Position numbers and translations under genes: made by a program
Shown here: positions 45,501 to 56,764 of the stretch, piece by piece
Numbering within the stretch: position 1 is the stretch's first letter
Layout of the letters: the number at the start of each line of letters is the position of its first letter
DNA from: Polytrichum commune
Taxonomy: Eukaryota > Streptophyta > Polytrichopsida > Polytrichales > Polytrichaceae
NCBI GenBank assembly: GCA_950295325.1
Contig: OX485808.1
Span: 2,422,501 to 2,486,500 of the forward strand
Reading direction: 5' to 3'
Length of the DNA stretch: 64,000 nt
The notes under the pieces: model-generated
Database searches by the model: none
The model's input: the letters and a program-made list of their open reading frames with translations, nothing else
Told to the model about the DNA's origin: nothing

Positions 45501-48500
45501 CGCCGATACAAAGTAAAACCCAAGGATTGGTCTGAGTTAACATATGAAGTGAATCGAGGGGAGCTCAGAATGGAGGTCTATATTAAGTTCTTGGAGTACA
45601 TGGGTTCCGCCGGAGGCATGGTTCTCAATCTATTTGGGGGCTTGAAACCAGTTGCTGCAGCGTTGGTGAGTTCTACCTATCTGAACAATCTCAATTCGTT
45701 CCCTTTCACCTCTTCCCTCTTCCATTTATCTAACCTCATTGATTTTCCAGATGCACGATTACAACGTCTTTTCCTACATGGATTCGGCATTCTTGCATAT
45801 TCTGGACGCGTTGATTCAACGTGTTCGCGTACTTAAGCTGAAGGATTTCGCTGAACAAGCCGAAGATGAAGATGAGTACCAAGCCCACGATGGCCACATT
45901 CACCCTGACCTCAACCCAGATCCACCCTTGCTTTTGGTAAGTATTGCTAATGAATTACTTTCTTGTTTATGAAAATCATCGTTTTCTCACTTCCCCTTTA
46001 TATGAGATGATAGTTGACATTGTATGGTTGCTACACAGGAGGATGTCGAAGATCGCGAACCGATCGAGGCCATGGACATTGACCGAAACCCCTCCGATGT
46101 GGAAGATCTTCCTGACGATGAAGATGACGAGTCTGTGGAGCCTCCAAGTGAACGGGATACCGACGTCGAGAGCCATGGCGAATCCCCCCACACGTCCCAT
46201 CACTCGGACGATGATGCCCCTGGCGGTTTGACTCCGTTGGAAGAGCATATGTCGACTGCCTGCGATCTCGGTGCTTCGCCGCTACGAGCGAAGCAACTTG
46301 ACTTCGATGACGAAGACCGCGATGACCAAGACCCAGCTGACGATGAAGACCAGGAGGATGAGGACCAGGAGGATGAAGAACACCAAGATGAGGACCAGGA
46401 TGTCGAAGAAGAGGATCAGGATGCCCTTGAGGAGGATCAGGATATCCAAGAGGCCCAGGATGTCGAAGAGGAGGTCGAAGATGTCGATGTGGTTTTGGAG
46501 TCCCCTCGTTCTATTCCCGACACCTACCAACCTCCACAGCCTGCTGCACGTAGTCCACAGAGACCCAATACCGCCGAAGTTGGTGCTAGTGGGTCCATGG
46601 ACATTCCACATAGTCCCCTCAGACCCAGTACTGCCGATGTTGGTCCTAGTGGTGCCATGGACATTCCACATAGGAAGTCCTCTCGCTCACGAAGTCGGTC
46701 CTCAACTAAGGATAGGCATAAACGCCGCCATGGTAAGCCCGTGGAGCCCCCACTTACGACGGCTGTTTTGGAACCTCTCATGATGGGCATTTTGAATAAA
46801 AATTTACCAGGCTTGCTAACGAGCTTGTTCAAGGATGCCATGGCCCAGGCCATGCCACCCTCTCAAGTCGTGCCCACGCCAATTCCTACTCCGGCCACTG
46901 TACCAGCAAATGCGGAGGTTGTTTTTGTCCCCATTGGTACTGACCCTTCCCAAGATGTCCTTCCTCAAGTAAAGCCAGCTCATGTGGATCAACCGGAGGT
47001 TGCTGAGAAATCGGCCGAGAAGAACGAAGTGGAAAGTTCACCTGCAGATGCCGGATGCCTGGAGGGGCCTTCACATGATTCCCAGCTTGTTGAAGATGAG
47101 GTAAATATCCTTGACCTATTCTCGCTTTTCCAATTGTTTTTAAACATGCTAGTCACTGAATCTCCGCCGGGATGTTTGATCCAGGTTGGAGGCCGCGCAT
47201 CATAATCAAACCACTTGGAGAATAGGAAGCCGTTTGTAGATCGCAATCCAAGGCTGACTAGAGCATTGGACTTAAAAACCTTTAGGACATTTTAGTTGTA
47301 GCCAAACTCACCATGTACTGGGTATTTGGAAGATGTACATTTTACATTCAATGAAATGTGTTTCGTCTATACATTGTCTGCAATGGCTGTCATTAACAAT
47401 GCATGTTCAATTCACAGGCTGGTTTGCAAATCGTTGATTTCACACGGCCAGAATCACCATGTGCAGCAGTCCCGCAAACGGGTGCAGCCGAAGAGGACAC
47501 CTCACTTATAGTTGGCCCCATGCAAGCCCCCATTGCCACTACATGTCGAAGTCCAACGCTTGTCGTCACCCCTTTGGACAAAGGGGATCGTTCACCCCTC
47601 TTGCCCATAGGTAGTGACGATGATGTGGTCAAGTCGCCTTCACCCACAGCGGTCCACATTGCTGCCATCAAACCTCTTGCTCTGAAGCAGGCTGTCATCG
47701 AACATTCAGAGCCCGGGTCATCATCTGCAGGCCTGCAACAACCAATGTCACCACCTTGTTACTGTACTGCTACCGTGGAGCCAACGGAGCCTTCCTCTTC
47801 TGCAGGCCCTTGCCAACCCGAGGCTCCACATTGTGAGGAGCATGCTGTCGTTGATGCAACGGAGCCCGCTGTCGTCGATCCAACAGAGCCTTCATCTTCT
47901 GCCGGCCCACATCATGTCAAGAAAGTCGTGGAACGTTGGCCACGCGACGACAGGTTCCCCGACTTTCCCCCTGACAATACAAAAATAGCCGAACGTCCAT
48001 TTGAGGCTTGGCGGGCTATGCACGCCAGCCGTTCCGAGGTCACTTGCCCAGAGCTGCGTGTGCGGCCAGCTCTCCCAGTTTGTGTAAGCATCGTTTCCCC
48101 TTCTCATGGCACTTAGTTTGTGTAAGCTTCGTTTCCCCTTCTCATGGCACTTAGTTTGTGTAAGCTTCGTTTCCCCTTCTCAATAAAATTTCACTTGGTC
48201 CACTGGATTTTCTTTTCAATATACCCGGTTTATTTGTGTCCCAAACATTCATCTCCGCGTAGTTTTGGGTTCAGGGTGGACAAAGTGCGCAAACGACTGT
48301 GGATGCGCCCTTCAACCCACACGTTGTTTATGATAAACTTTTTGTTTACGCTGACAACTACCCAACGTACGATAGGAACATCTCTCAAGTTTTCACGAGG
48401 GAGATGGGAATAGCGTGTGCTAAAAGACTTATTTCTAGGGACCCTCAAGACCCTTCAGTAGGACCATCGGATCGCTGGGAATTCAATCCCATAACTTTCG

Positions 48501-49473
48501 AGGTATTGGTTTCCCAGTTCATAATAACTTTTAATATTTAGTTCATTATAAACCCCCATATCAATATATGCACCTATTGCATATATGAATGTAAGTTAAT
48601 GAATATATGAATGTAAGTTATTGAATATATGAAGTTCCACAATTTTCATTAGTTGCAACATTATATGTAATTCGAGTAAAGCAGGAGAAGTTGACAGTGG
48701 ATTCCTGTCGCCAGGCGCTAGCTGCTGTACCCGACCGAAGGTTCATTCTGGTGTTCGATTTGAATGGCATATTTTGTCATTGTATTCCTCGCGGCCGTTC
48801 CGCTTTACCCACATGGATGGTGCAAGATCGTGCGCCAGACAAGGGTCCGGCGATTGTCGGTCCCAAAGCTGTCCTACCTAGACTGGGTTACAAGCACTTT
48901 TGGGAGAGAATGACCCAAATGTTCTATGTTTGCATATGGTCATCTATGAAAAAGTCCACTGTGGACCTCGTGGTGGAGTTTTTATTCAATGGGATGTCAA
49001 GACCTGCAATAGTTCTTGGCCAGGAGGATTGCATCACATTCAAAGACATCTGGGACAATGAGATCAGGAACCCCCTAAAGCCAGAATCAATATTGTTCTT
49101 CAAGAGTTTAAACAAAACATTTTGGTGGCCGCCTGTATCTCTTGATTCCGGACGTGTTACTGCCACTATTGAGAACACTGTTCTTGTGGATGACAGCCCC
49201 TACAAAGGTGCTTGTAATCCTCCCGGGAATGTATTGTTTCCCGATTCCTTCACCACCAACAAACAGGCAACTGCGGATATGAGAGCAATTCTTCTCCCCT
49301 ACTTCCAACGTATGTTCAATTCGACAATGAGCGACGTACGCGATTTTGTGATCACACATAGATTTGGGCAACAGCCGGTCCCGCATAACGATCCAGTCAG
49401 GGAGTCACTTATGATGGCCAACAAGCACTCCAATCGACCCGACTTGCACCCTATAACTGCTGTCCCAAGATAG
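42501..49473 (+). CDS. giant composite protein: ParB-like, FGG motif, acidic/RS region, FCP1-like HAD domain
   Basis: Exons: 42501-43922, 44277-45665, 45751-45936, 46039-47100, 47418-48083, 48275-48502, 48685-49473; all introns GT-AG and all phases 0, giving 1,913 aa. Order: unknown N-terminal domain (1-145), Lys/Glu-rich linker (about 150-270), a segment (about 298-453) with IFRVPIKQMKG and AIINGQHTVAAS resembling the ParB/Srx fold (DGxHR-like motif), a long unknown region, then GGMVLNLFGG (about 921) recalling motif I of N4/N6 DNA methyltransferases, an Asp/Glu-rich run, an RS-like stretch, Pro/Ser repeats, and an FCP1/NIF HAD domain (FDLNGIF, D1676; VDDSPYKGACNPPGN, about 1820). The HAD part is the surest. 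The ParB and methyltransferase readings are inference; no DPPY-type motif was found. Nuclear function is likely from the charge pattern. Confidence 0.75.
43977..44194. repeat. palindrome cluster C (4 copies, 62-bp period) in an intron
   Basis: Core centres at 43,992, 44,054, 44,116 and 44,178; the first is a perfect 32-bp palindrome extended by CACC/GGTG. Units differ only at AAAGTG/CAAGTG and similar single bases. The array lies wholly inside the first coding intron (43,923-44,276) of the composite gene, between good splice sites. Confidence 0.95.
48080..48190 (+). repeat. triplicated 38-bp segment carrying a 5' splice site
   Basis: GTTTGT|GTAAGC recurs with GTAAGC at 48,084, 48,122 and 48,160, in three tandem 38-bp copies. 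The first ends exon 5. Using the second would read through the first repeat (an in-frame TAG lies at its end), so the first is preferred. Confidence 0.85.
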
Positions 49474-49556
49474 TTAGCATGTAGGGTTTAGGTTAGGGCA
49501 TGTAAGGTTCATGAATTGTATGGCATGTAACATTGTGTATTATATGCTTTGTTCAG

Positions 49557-50356
49557 TTTCCTCCTGCTGGATACACACCATCCACTTCCAAGCGATCGGC
49601 ATTCGTGTGTCTCACCCCGCGGCATGAACACAACGTAGTACTGGCCTGCCATCCCTTCTCACTCGCCCACGTGGGCGTAGAAGCTATCCGGGTCGCTAAC
49701 TCTCAAAGTGTGTCACCCCTCACTGAAGCAACCCCTGAAGGACAGAGTCTGGTAAATATAGCTCATTTTGTTCACCTGGGAATGTTCTTACCCAAATAAA
49801 TATTTTGCAAATCTCCTTTTCAATCTCTATCTAATCTCCAACATTTGGCGTGGAATGTATGTGCATGTATATGAATGTTGGTGGTATTTGTGGGGCAATA
49901 AGTTGGAGAATGTTTTTTGCCTATGTCGGCCTGCAGGATGTTGACCTAAATATGCTCCCCCCAATGGATGACGGACCACAACCCGCCCATACATTATCCA
50001 TTATGCGCCCCACCCCTACCCGCGAGTACCAAATTGCGCTAATCGAATCGCAAGGCCCTGACTCAAGAGGTGTTCGTCTTCTACGTGCTGGATTGGCATC
50101 ACTTGGGAAGACTTATGCCCCTCAACCCGCCATGACGAAGCTCCCTTCCACCATTAACCATGTGGAGGGCGTTGACACCAGTATGTGCACCCTCGCAGAT
50201 GCTTCAACACCTCCATGCGGAACTTTGGCCATCGTGCACCCCGCTGCTACACGGGACTACCAAATTTCACTCATCGAATCTCAAGGCCCTAATTCAAGGG
50301 CAGTTCGACTTTTGCGGGCTGGATTGGGTGACCGTGGAAATAATCGTATCGCTTGA
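49557..50356 (+). CDS. two further exon-like frames, possible alternative 3' end of the composite gene
   Basis: 49,557-49,751 (preceded by TTGTTCAG, followed by GTAAAT) and 49,937-50,356 (preceded by CCTGCAG, ending TGA) read in phase 0 as FPPAGYTPSTSKR... and DVDLNMLPP.... The second frame contains an internal duplication: REYQIALIESQGPDSRGVRL and, about 72 residues later, RDYQISLIESQGPNSRAVRL. Codon quality and splice sites look real. They could join the composite gene by splicing from a donor inside its last exon (for example GAC|GTACGC at 49,336, phase 0), which would bypass the TAG at 49,471. Otherwise they form a small separate gene whose start is unseen. No known domain recognised. Confidence 0.5.
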
Positions 50357-50691
50357 CGAGGCAGGACTACAATTGAGCGACCTGTAGAAGCCACAACATG
50401 TATTAAATACTATAGTTGATAATGCGTCCCCTTTAGCCACATATCGGTGGGGACATATATATAGCCAAACATGTATGTAGACGCCTAAGAATGAGGCATT
50501 CGACATATGCTTCAGGAATAAAGATCTCAATTCAAACAGTAATTGTTCTACAAACTTGGTGTATGGGTTACCAATTCTTTTCTTTCGAGTACAAGGCTGT
50601 AGCCTCCACTCACCCACTCATTTGAACCGGTCAAAGTAGTGTTGCAATCAACTAGGAGTCCATTAGGGGTCACTGCTACACAACATAGGAT

Positions 50692-50713
50692 TTGTTCCCA
50701 ATGCGTTCCCAAT
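50692..50713 (-). repeat. right subterminal TGGGAAC pair
   Basis: GTTCCCA on the plus strand at 50,694 and 50,705, 11 bp apart, about 45-60 bp inside the right terminal repeat. Same motif and inward orientation as the left-end array. Confidence 0.7.
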
Positions 50714-50753
50714 GCGATCTCAATGGACACTCCAGAAGTCCCATATTGACGCC

Positions 50754-50781
50754 AAAGTCCCGAAATGTTTAATATAGTGTT
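50754..50781 (-). repeat. right terminal inverted repeat of giant element
   Basis: Exact reverse complement of 28,309-28,336; GTAT duplication follows at 50,782-50,785. Confidence 0.9.
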
Positions 50782-50954
50782 GTATGGATTGGTTTGCCCA
50801 AATCATGCAATGAAGAGGCAGTGAAAATCAAAATACTGCAAGACTTGGATACATGACCTCCATAATTGGGCCGCAACCTTCAAAACAACATGATAATCTT
50901 GGAAACCACAAGCCTACTAAATGTACATGTAAGTGGGCAATTAGTAGGGTAGAC

Positions 50955-51345
50955 GTGTGTTATTCACATGCTTTTCTCCTCTGCACCCACTTCTCGTAGG
51001 ATATAAAACACATTGCAATTAGTGCGAGATGATTAGCTAATCCAAATTGTGCCCATAACTATATGCCTCATAGTTTTCAGAGTTCGTATGAATATCTTAT
51101 CCATTATAGAAGTGAAGATTCTCATGCTCATTAAGTGGTCCTATAGGTCCCCTCATCATGTTGATTATTGACCCTAGAATGGTTAGCATGTTTTTAACAT
51201 GTAGTCCAATCTCTTTGGATTCACGTGTCTTTTTGGTGTCCATTGTGAGATCCACACCCCATCCACACCTAACCACATACCATTCAACTTTAAGTGCCTA
51301 GATTATTGCTATGTTGGATTTTAGGTGCGTCTATCTTATATGGTC
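50955..51345 (-). repeat. F1 repeat, copy right of the giant element
   Basis: Closest to the 13,228-13,572 copy (CACTTCTCGTAGGATAT, ATTAGTGCGAGATGATTAGC). No coding capacity. Confidence 0.75.
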
Positions 51346-52894
51346 ACTTATGCATTGTGAGCGGTAAGGTCGAACTACCCATAACCGATCACTTTAAGAG
51401 ATTATGCACCATATATAGAGAAGTATAAGGTGGTGCAAAATTTTCCCATGTATGAAGATAGAAATCAAGAGGGTTGCAATTTTATTGGTAATTTTATTCC
51501 TTAAACTAAAACTACTGTGAATTTTTGAAGCCAAAAGTTGGCCCAAACGCATTACCAGTGTTTAGAGTTTGCCATAACTGCTCATTTTGAGACGAATTCC
51601 TCCACGCTTTAGCACTCATAACCAAGGACATGAGTCATGGCACTATCAATTCCCTAGTGTATGTACCATAACCGAAGTTGGAGACTTAGAAAACCAAGAA
51701 CTGTGCACTATCAGTGTATAGACTGGCAGGATTGGTATGCATTGTAGTCAATCATCATCAAAAGAAATTCTTCCATTGTGATTGGATTGTAAGCTTTCTT
51801 CTTTAAGTCTAGAAATGGCATGCAATCCTTCTTCCTCTCTGTAGCACCCACAACTATTTGGAATTTTGGAGCTGAGCTTAAAAGAGTTTTAAGTTCTAAA
51901 CACTCTTTTGGAGTTGCTTTCGGGTTGTAAGCATATGTTAAAAACTTTCGTAGAAGTGAAAATAAATAGCTTCATGGGGTCTAGATTATGACATATAGAC
52001 CTCTGCTTTCTAGAAACATTTGCGCCTGATTGATTTTGAAAATTGACAATCTCACTAACTCATGCTCGTGACAATTGGCAATCATGTCCTACTATGCACA
52101 AAAAGCCCAAGACATGAAACGTTGTTCAACCTTATTTTAACCACCCACGAAAAGAAATTACCGAGAACAATCCCAGCCCGATCGAAATTCCGTACCCTAT
52201 AGATTCCCAATTGGGTACTAATTGGGAATAGGTGGTTCAACTCTATATGACAAAGCTTTTGTAGTTAAGAATGCATTGGCCAACCAAAAGAGATCATGTG
52301 GTACAAGGAGATTGGACTACGTGCCCAAATAAATCAATCATGACAAAGTTTCAATAGTGAACACAATTGGGAGGGCTTATGTGATCATTGTTTAAAGAGG
52401 AAGAGAATCTACACCTTGAACTCTTATGAATCTTCCATAAATTGTACATGTCAACTCCGATTTTGGAAGTTGAAATGACAACTTTGTGATTGACCCAAGA
52501 TTGAGGTTTGCTAACAAATCCAAAAGTCATAATTGTTTGTGCCCACAATTGGGCCTTATATGTACCTTACTACAATCTACAAAAGAAGTTAAATGAACAC
52601 GTGTCATGTGTCCATTGTAATCGTACTAGACGAGACTAGGAGTTAGGGAATTATGTATACGAGCGTACCTCTCATCCATCCAACATAAAACCTTGACCCC
52701 CTATAAATGTGTTGCCAATTCATCTCAAATATTCTCAAGTAGACCTAAAATCAGGGACTCTAACACTAATTCCAGTATCAAACCAATCAATTTAAAGAAA
52801 ACTTCGAGTTGCATGTTATTTCAAGGCTTTTTATGTTTGATGAATGAAACGTATGCTCATATATGATCATTCCCTCTCTTCATGAGATTAGGCA
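51346..52894. other. intergenic, one degenerate F1 copy
   Basis: No gene seen. About 52,310-52,560 is a degenerate F1 copy (ATTGGACTACGTGCCCAAAT, GAACACAATTGGGAGGGC). The remainder shows no structure I can support. Confidence 0.45.
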
Positions 52895-53105
52895 TGAAAC
52901 CAATGTCCAAGGAGGTTTTTGGGCATAATCGGTTGAGATCCTAATGTTTTTCAAGATCAACTGGTTACATGTTGACATCTTTCGGTTTTTCTTTATTGAA
53001 TCGAAGAATATTCTATAAATTCCTCTAAATATATTCTACATTGATCAATAATTTTCTTGAAGTTTGGAATTTGAACTGGTTATTTGTCAAAGTCAACTAC
53101 ATTAA
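52895..53105 (+). repeat. F5 repeat, third copy
   Basis: Matches 24,160-24,360 (AACTGGTTACATGTTGACAT, TTCTATAAATTCCTC). It is followed directly by the repeat shared with 1.85 kb. Confidence 0.65.
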
Positions 53106-53109
53106 ATAT

Positions 53110-53455
53110 GATAATTAGTGTCACCGATTCTAAATGTCTTGCTCAATACTAATTGTAAACCACCCGTGTAGTGTCACAAACCAAATGTAAACCTAAGTTA
53201 CCTAACATTATTTGTCATCCCTTGTTAAAAAATATTGGGCATTAGAATTTACAATGTTGCAATTACTTGTCACTTACTGCACAATTTTCCATCCAAATTT
53301 TGGTCATCCATGTCAATATTTCATTACATAATTGTTAGGATGCAAATTATCCAAACTTAAAGTGGATGAACTAAAAAAAAGTTGGAATGGCAATGCTTGT
53401 AAACTTATTCATAAGAAATGTCATCAGAAAAGTTACCTAGTGACCTACTGTATTT
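53110..53455 (+). repeat. repeat shared with 1.85 kb
   Basis: Direct copy of 1,848-2,150 with several indels; no ORF. Confidence 0.65.
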
Positions 53456-53508
53456 AGTGACACTAAATGCACTATTTAGTGCACCTCTATACTCTAGAAT
53501 CTAGCCTT

Positions 53509-53650
53509 GTGCATTCGTTCATGTGGGTCCTCATAATATAACCATGCAATGCCCCAACCTAGTTCACATTCGTATTCAATCTGAGTCTCCTAGCACTAGG
53601 TTGGGGGCATCCCATGATTATATTCTCAGGACCCACATGAACGAACGCAC
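53509..53650. repeat. 56-bp inverted repeat (hairpin)
   Basis: Left arm from 53,509 (GTGCATTCGTTCATGTGGGT) and right arm ending at about 53,650 are inverted copies with about six differences and a short spacer. It could be a small MITE or a hairpin-RNA source; nothing distinguishes these. Confidence 0.75.
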
Positions 53651-53668
53651 ACTGCTTAATAATGTTAT

Positions 53669-53735
53669 GTGCAATCTTTATGTGTGCAATCTTTATGTGT
53701 GCAATCTTTATGTGTGCAATCTTTATGTGTGCAAA
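53669..53735 (+). repeat. 17-bp tandem repeat, four units
   Basis: TGTGTGCAATCTTTATG four times in a row, immediately left of the first Tourist-like MITE. The repeated NLYVC ORF across it is an artefact. Confidence 0.9.
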
Positions 53736-53754
53736 GCCTTGGATCTCCTACTTA

Positions 53755-54242
53755 GGGCCACTTCACACACGAGACGGAGAGCCCATGACCATTACACTCC
53801 AAGCACTCTCATTGGTGGAAAAGGCGGAGCCGGTCCAAGTTCGCTTCCCACTACGCTTGAGGGACCAACAATAGTATGTGAATGCAAGACAGATGTAAAG
53901 TCCACATGGATTCCTACATGGCATCAAATGGATCATGCTTCATGGTCACTTGGACTATTTTCAAAAACCACCTCCTAACACAAAACCAGGAAACCATTGC
54001 AGTCCGAACGTTCAGAACCGTTGGTTTATTCTATTTCATTATGTGTGAGGACCCGCATGAATAAAAATTCCTTGAAATAGCATCTGGGTGAGGGCCCGGT
54101 CACATATGACTTCACACTACACTTGAGGATCCGTGACCACACTACATGATTTTGGAGGTGTGTTGGGACGGCCTTGGGACACTTTCCTTTGGGCTCTCAC
54201 AATTTCATGGTCACGGCTCTTGGCTCAAGTGTGAAGTGGCCC
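53755..54242 (-). mobile_element. Tourist-like MITE F7, complete copy 1
   Basis: 488 bp with terminal inverted repeats GGGCCACTTCACAC and TTA duplications (53,752-53,754 and 54,243-54,245). Non-coding. It is inverted relative to the copies at 60.7 and 61.9 kb. Confidence 0.88.
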
Positions 54243-54644
54243 TTAATACTTGCTTGGTTGCTTGTGATGGAAGCCTTGTCATATTTTAACTTGTGCTCAC
54301 AGAAAATATTCTGTGGAATTTCATTATAAGGTTAAAGCGGGCCTTGAACGGACACTTGCAAAGCATGAATAAACTTGCATTGTGTGGACTTGTTCACCTT
54401 TCCCTACAACCAAGTATTATCTATTGGTAAAATCCTTCTTCTCTGGGCTGGCCTCGGTCGAGGTTAACTATACCATTTCAATTCTACTTCCCATATCCCT
54501 GAAATTCACTATGTGATTCTCGGGAACTACAACTTCCAACCCCAAATCCAACTGTTTTTTCTTACCAGATTTGTGCTCTGAAAAATAGAGGCAGGCGGGG
54601 TTAAGTGAAATTCTTAATTCGATCAGCTCCCGAACTATATACAC

Positions 54645-54990
54645 TCTAAACTCCATAATATCATGCTTGTGGCGACCAAAGTGCACGTGATATTAAGGAG
54701 GTATGCAGTGGTAACATGGATGTGTGATAAACCGAGAATCACTGTAGCATGTGACCTTATGGAATAACACAAAGTCAACATTGCAGTAAATACAATGGTG
54801 ACAACGTGTTACGTGTGAGCGTGCAGTTTTGAATTCTTTAGTGGTTTACTTTTATGTCAAAGCCCGTGATATATGGAAGGGAACAAGGAGCGAGATTAAA
54901 GTTGAGAACATCCGTTCCCTAGGGTTTCAAGATATAAGAGAAGGAGTGACATCAAGGGGGTTGATGTTGCGGATTTTAGAGTGTAGATTT
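54645..54990 (+). repeat. repeat F8, partner at 56.8 kb
   Basis: Shares GACCAAAGTGCACGTGATATT, GTAGCATGTGAC and CATCCGTTCCCTAGGG with about 56,765-57,225 in the same order; the partner has an insertion near the A/G-rich AAGAAAAAGAA tract. Confidence 0.65.
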
Positions 54991-55079
54991 GTATGTAAGT
55001 GCTTCTTGAACACCTCCAAAAGTGACCAAAGTAGTAAACCACAAGTTGATGCCACCTAACCCGGGTCACTTGGTCGACG

Positions 55080-56300
55080 TAAACCATTTCTTTTTGTACT
55101 AAAAATGGAAAATGGCGCCAAGGTTCATTGTTGGTAGATTGTGCGTCGGAGTGCACTATATACGAGGTTCAAGGCGCGTGCACTATGTTCTAGAATGTAC
55201 GCAACATTTGTTTCCATCGTGTAGGACGAAACGCTCTTAACAAATGATGTTTTATTTTGTTTTTAATCTTTGAAAGAATTTTAATTCCATCTCCGCAATT
55301 GTAGAAATTTCATTTTGGTTTTAACGTTTGCGTTTGTGAGCTCATCTATCATGGATAAAAGTGCGCGCGTGTTCGTGTTGATTCGTCTACAATGGAGCCG
55401 AAGCATCCGGCTCGGGCTTCATGATGTCTAGGTACCTGATCCATTGTGGATGAAGGGCTTGTAGTAAAACCAAACCAACGAGAGTATGGACCCCACAAAT
55501 GTAACGTGGGGTCTTTGATGCCATTTTTGAAGTCAAATCAATCACAACTATAAGGCACCAAGATAGCCCACTATGTGTTCCACCCCCCAATGGATGAGTT
55601 TATCTAGGCATCACAAAGCTCAAGCCGCAATCACGAATTCGTCGTGTATGTTAACTCATTCATCAAGAAAGTTAAAACACAACGAATTATTTCATAGTCT
55701 GGAAATGCCTACCATGGATGATTCATCTCCAAAAATAGTATAAAAAACTCCCAATATACATTGAGGCATGTCTTACACACATGACCAAGGGCCGTGGGAG
55801 TGAGTAATTTAGGATTTCTCGTGGTCATGGTCATGGTCGGTGGTCCACATACCATGACCAAGAGAAATCCAAATCACCTCAAAGAATATTGACCACAAGT
55901 TATAGTGTAAAGTGGACTTAGACTGGGCCGTGGTGTTTTTCAATGAAAGCCCAATAATATATGATTAAAAATAAACCTCATTGAAAGTGGTTTCTCTAAG
56001 AATAAAGCATGTTGTATAGAGTTTTGCTCTGACATGGTCACTCTTATTTTCCACTGAGACAACCTAATTGGGTTCTCTCGCCATACAATCCAAGTCATCA
56101 CCAAACATTATCCATTCATGAACATGTCACTTTCTCATCCACTTTCTGACATGCTCACCCATGGTCTTCTATCATGGGGATTGCCACTCATTTCTTAACC
56201 AATGAGAGATTTTAGAAAGTGATGGTCATGGTCATTGGTCATTGGTCATTGATCACTACACCGTCTATGGTATTTAGTGTCATGTGCACTATTTGTGAAG
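55080..56300. other. intergenic, no gene seen
   Basis: Contains an imperfect inverted pair around CATGACCAAG...CTTGGTCATG at about 55,780-55,865 and short GGTCATGGTCATGG iterations at 55,825 and 56,225. No coding frame is supported. Confidence 0.45.
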
Positions 56301-56304
56301 GGCC

Positions 56305-56752
56305 TAAACTAGATGCCTAGAGGTCTCAAAGTGTCACGCCCACTAATTGCAATATGATTACATTCACCAACATAAGTAACTTCTTTAAGTGGAAAAATAT
56401 CTACATCATGGCAATTAGAGTAGCACATTGAGATACATTAGATGATAGTTTTGCATAAAGTATGCAAGGGGGAGATATGTTTGAGCGTACTAATGGCAAG
56501 TGTCATGTGTTTCTATTTTAGTATGCAAGAGGAAGATATTCTTGAGCATACCAATGGCCAGTGTCATTTGTGTACACTTTAGTCAACTTGTAGACCATTG
56601 TGTAACATAGGCATGCACCTCATACCACTATCGAACATGCTCGTGCCAAGATATCAATCTACACACTCGAACGCCAAGTGTCATGAGGTGAAAACTATGG
56701 TGAAATTGTTAATCATCAAAGTAACCGAGCACACGCCTCAAATTAGGGTAAG
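56305..56752 (+). repeat. F3 repeat, second copy
   Basis: Near-identical partner of 19,239-19,682 in ATPase intron 16, here without the flanking inverted MITEs. Confidence 0.85.
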
Positions 56753-56764
56753 TGACACTACACG

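Larger units (their letters stand above)
28309..50781. mobile_element. giant 22.5-kb TIR DNA transposon
   Basis: The ends are perfect 28-bp inverted repeats (28,309-28,336 and 50,754-50,781; outer 20 bases AACACTATATTAAACATTTC). They are flanked by GTAT at 28,305-28,308 and 50,782-50,785, a 4-bp target duplication. Subterminal TGGGAAC motifs point inward at both ends. It contains a minus-strand DUF7869-like gene, a plus-strand giant composite gene, three clusters of one palindrome and several other symmetric arrays. The termini resemble CACTA elements preceded by AA, but CACTA elements make 3-bp duplications. A 4-bp duplication recalls Chapaev-type members of the CMC group, yet the encoded protein is not one I link to that group. 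Superfamily is left open. Intact ends and open genes suggest recent insertion. Confidence 0.85.

Noticed and set aside
46271-46783. 170-aa ORF rich in Arg/Met in exon 4 of the composite gene
   Set aside because: Frame shadow of the acidic Asp/Glu stretch.
28309-50781. Typical CACTA element
   Set aside because: The inner end does read CACTA, but the triplets outside CACTA (TAA and TTG) do not match, while GTAT outside AACACTA does; no TNP2-type transposase was recognised.
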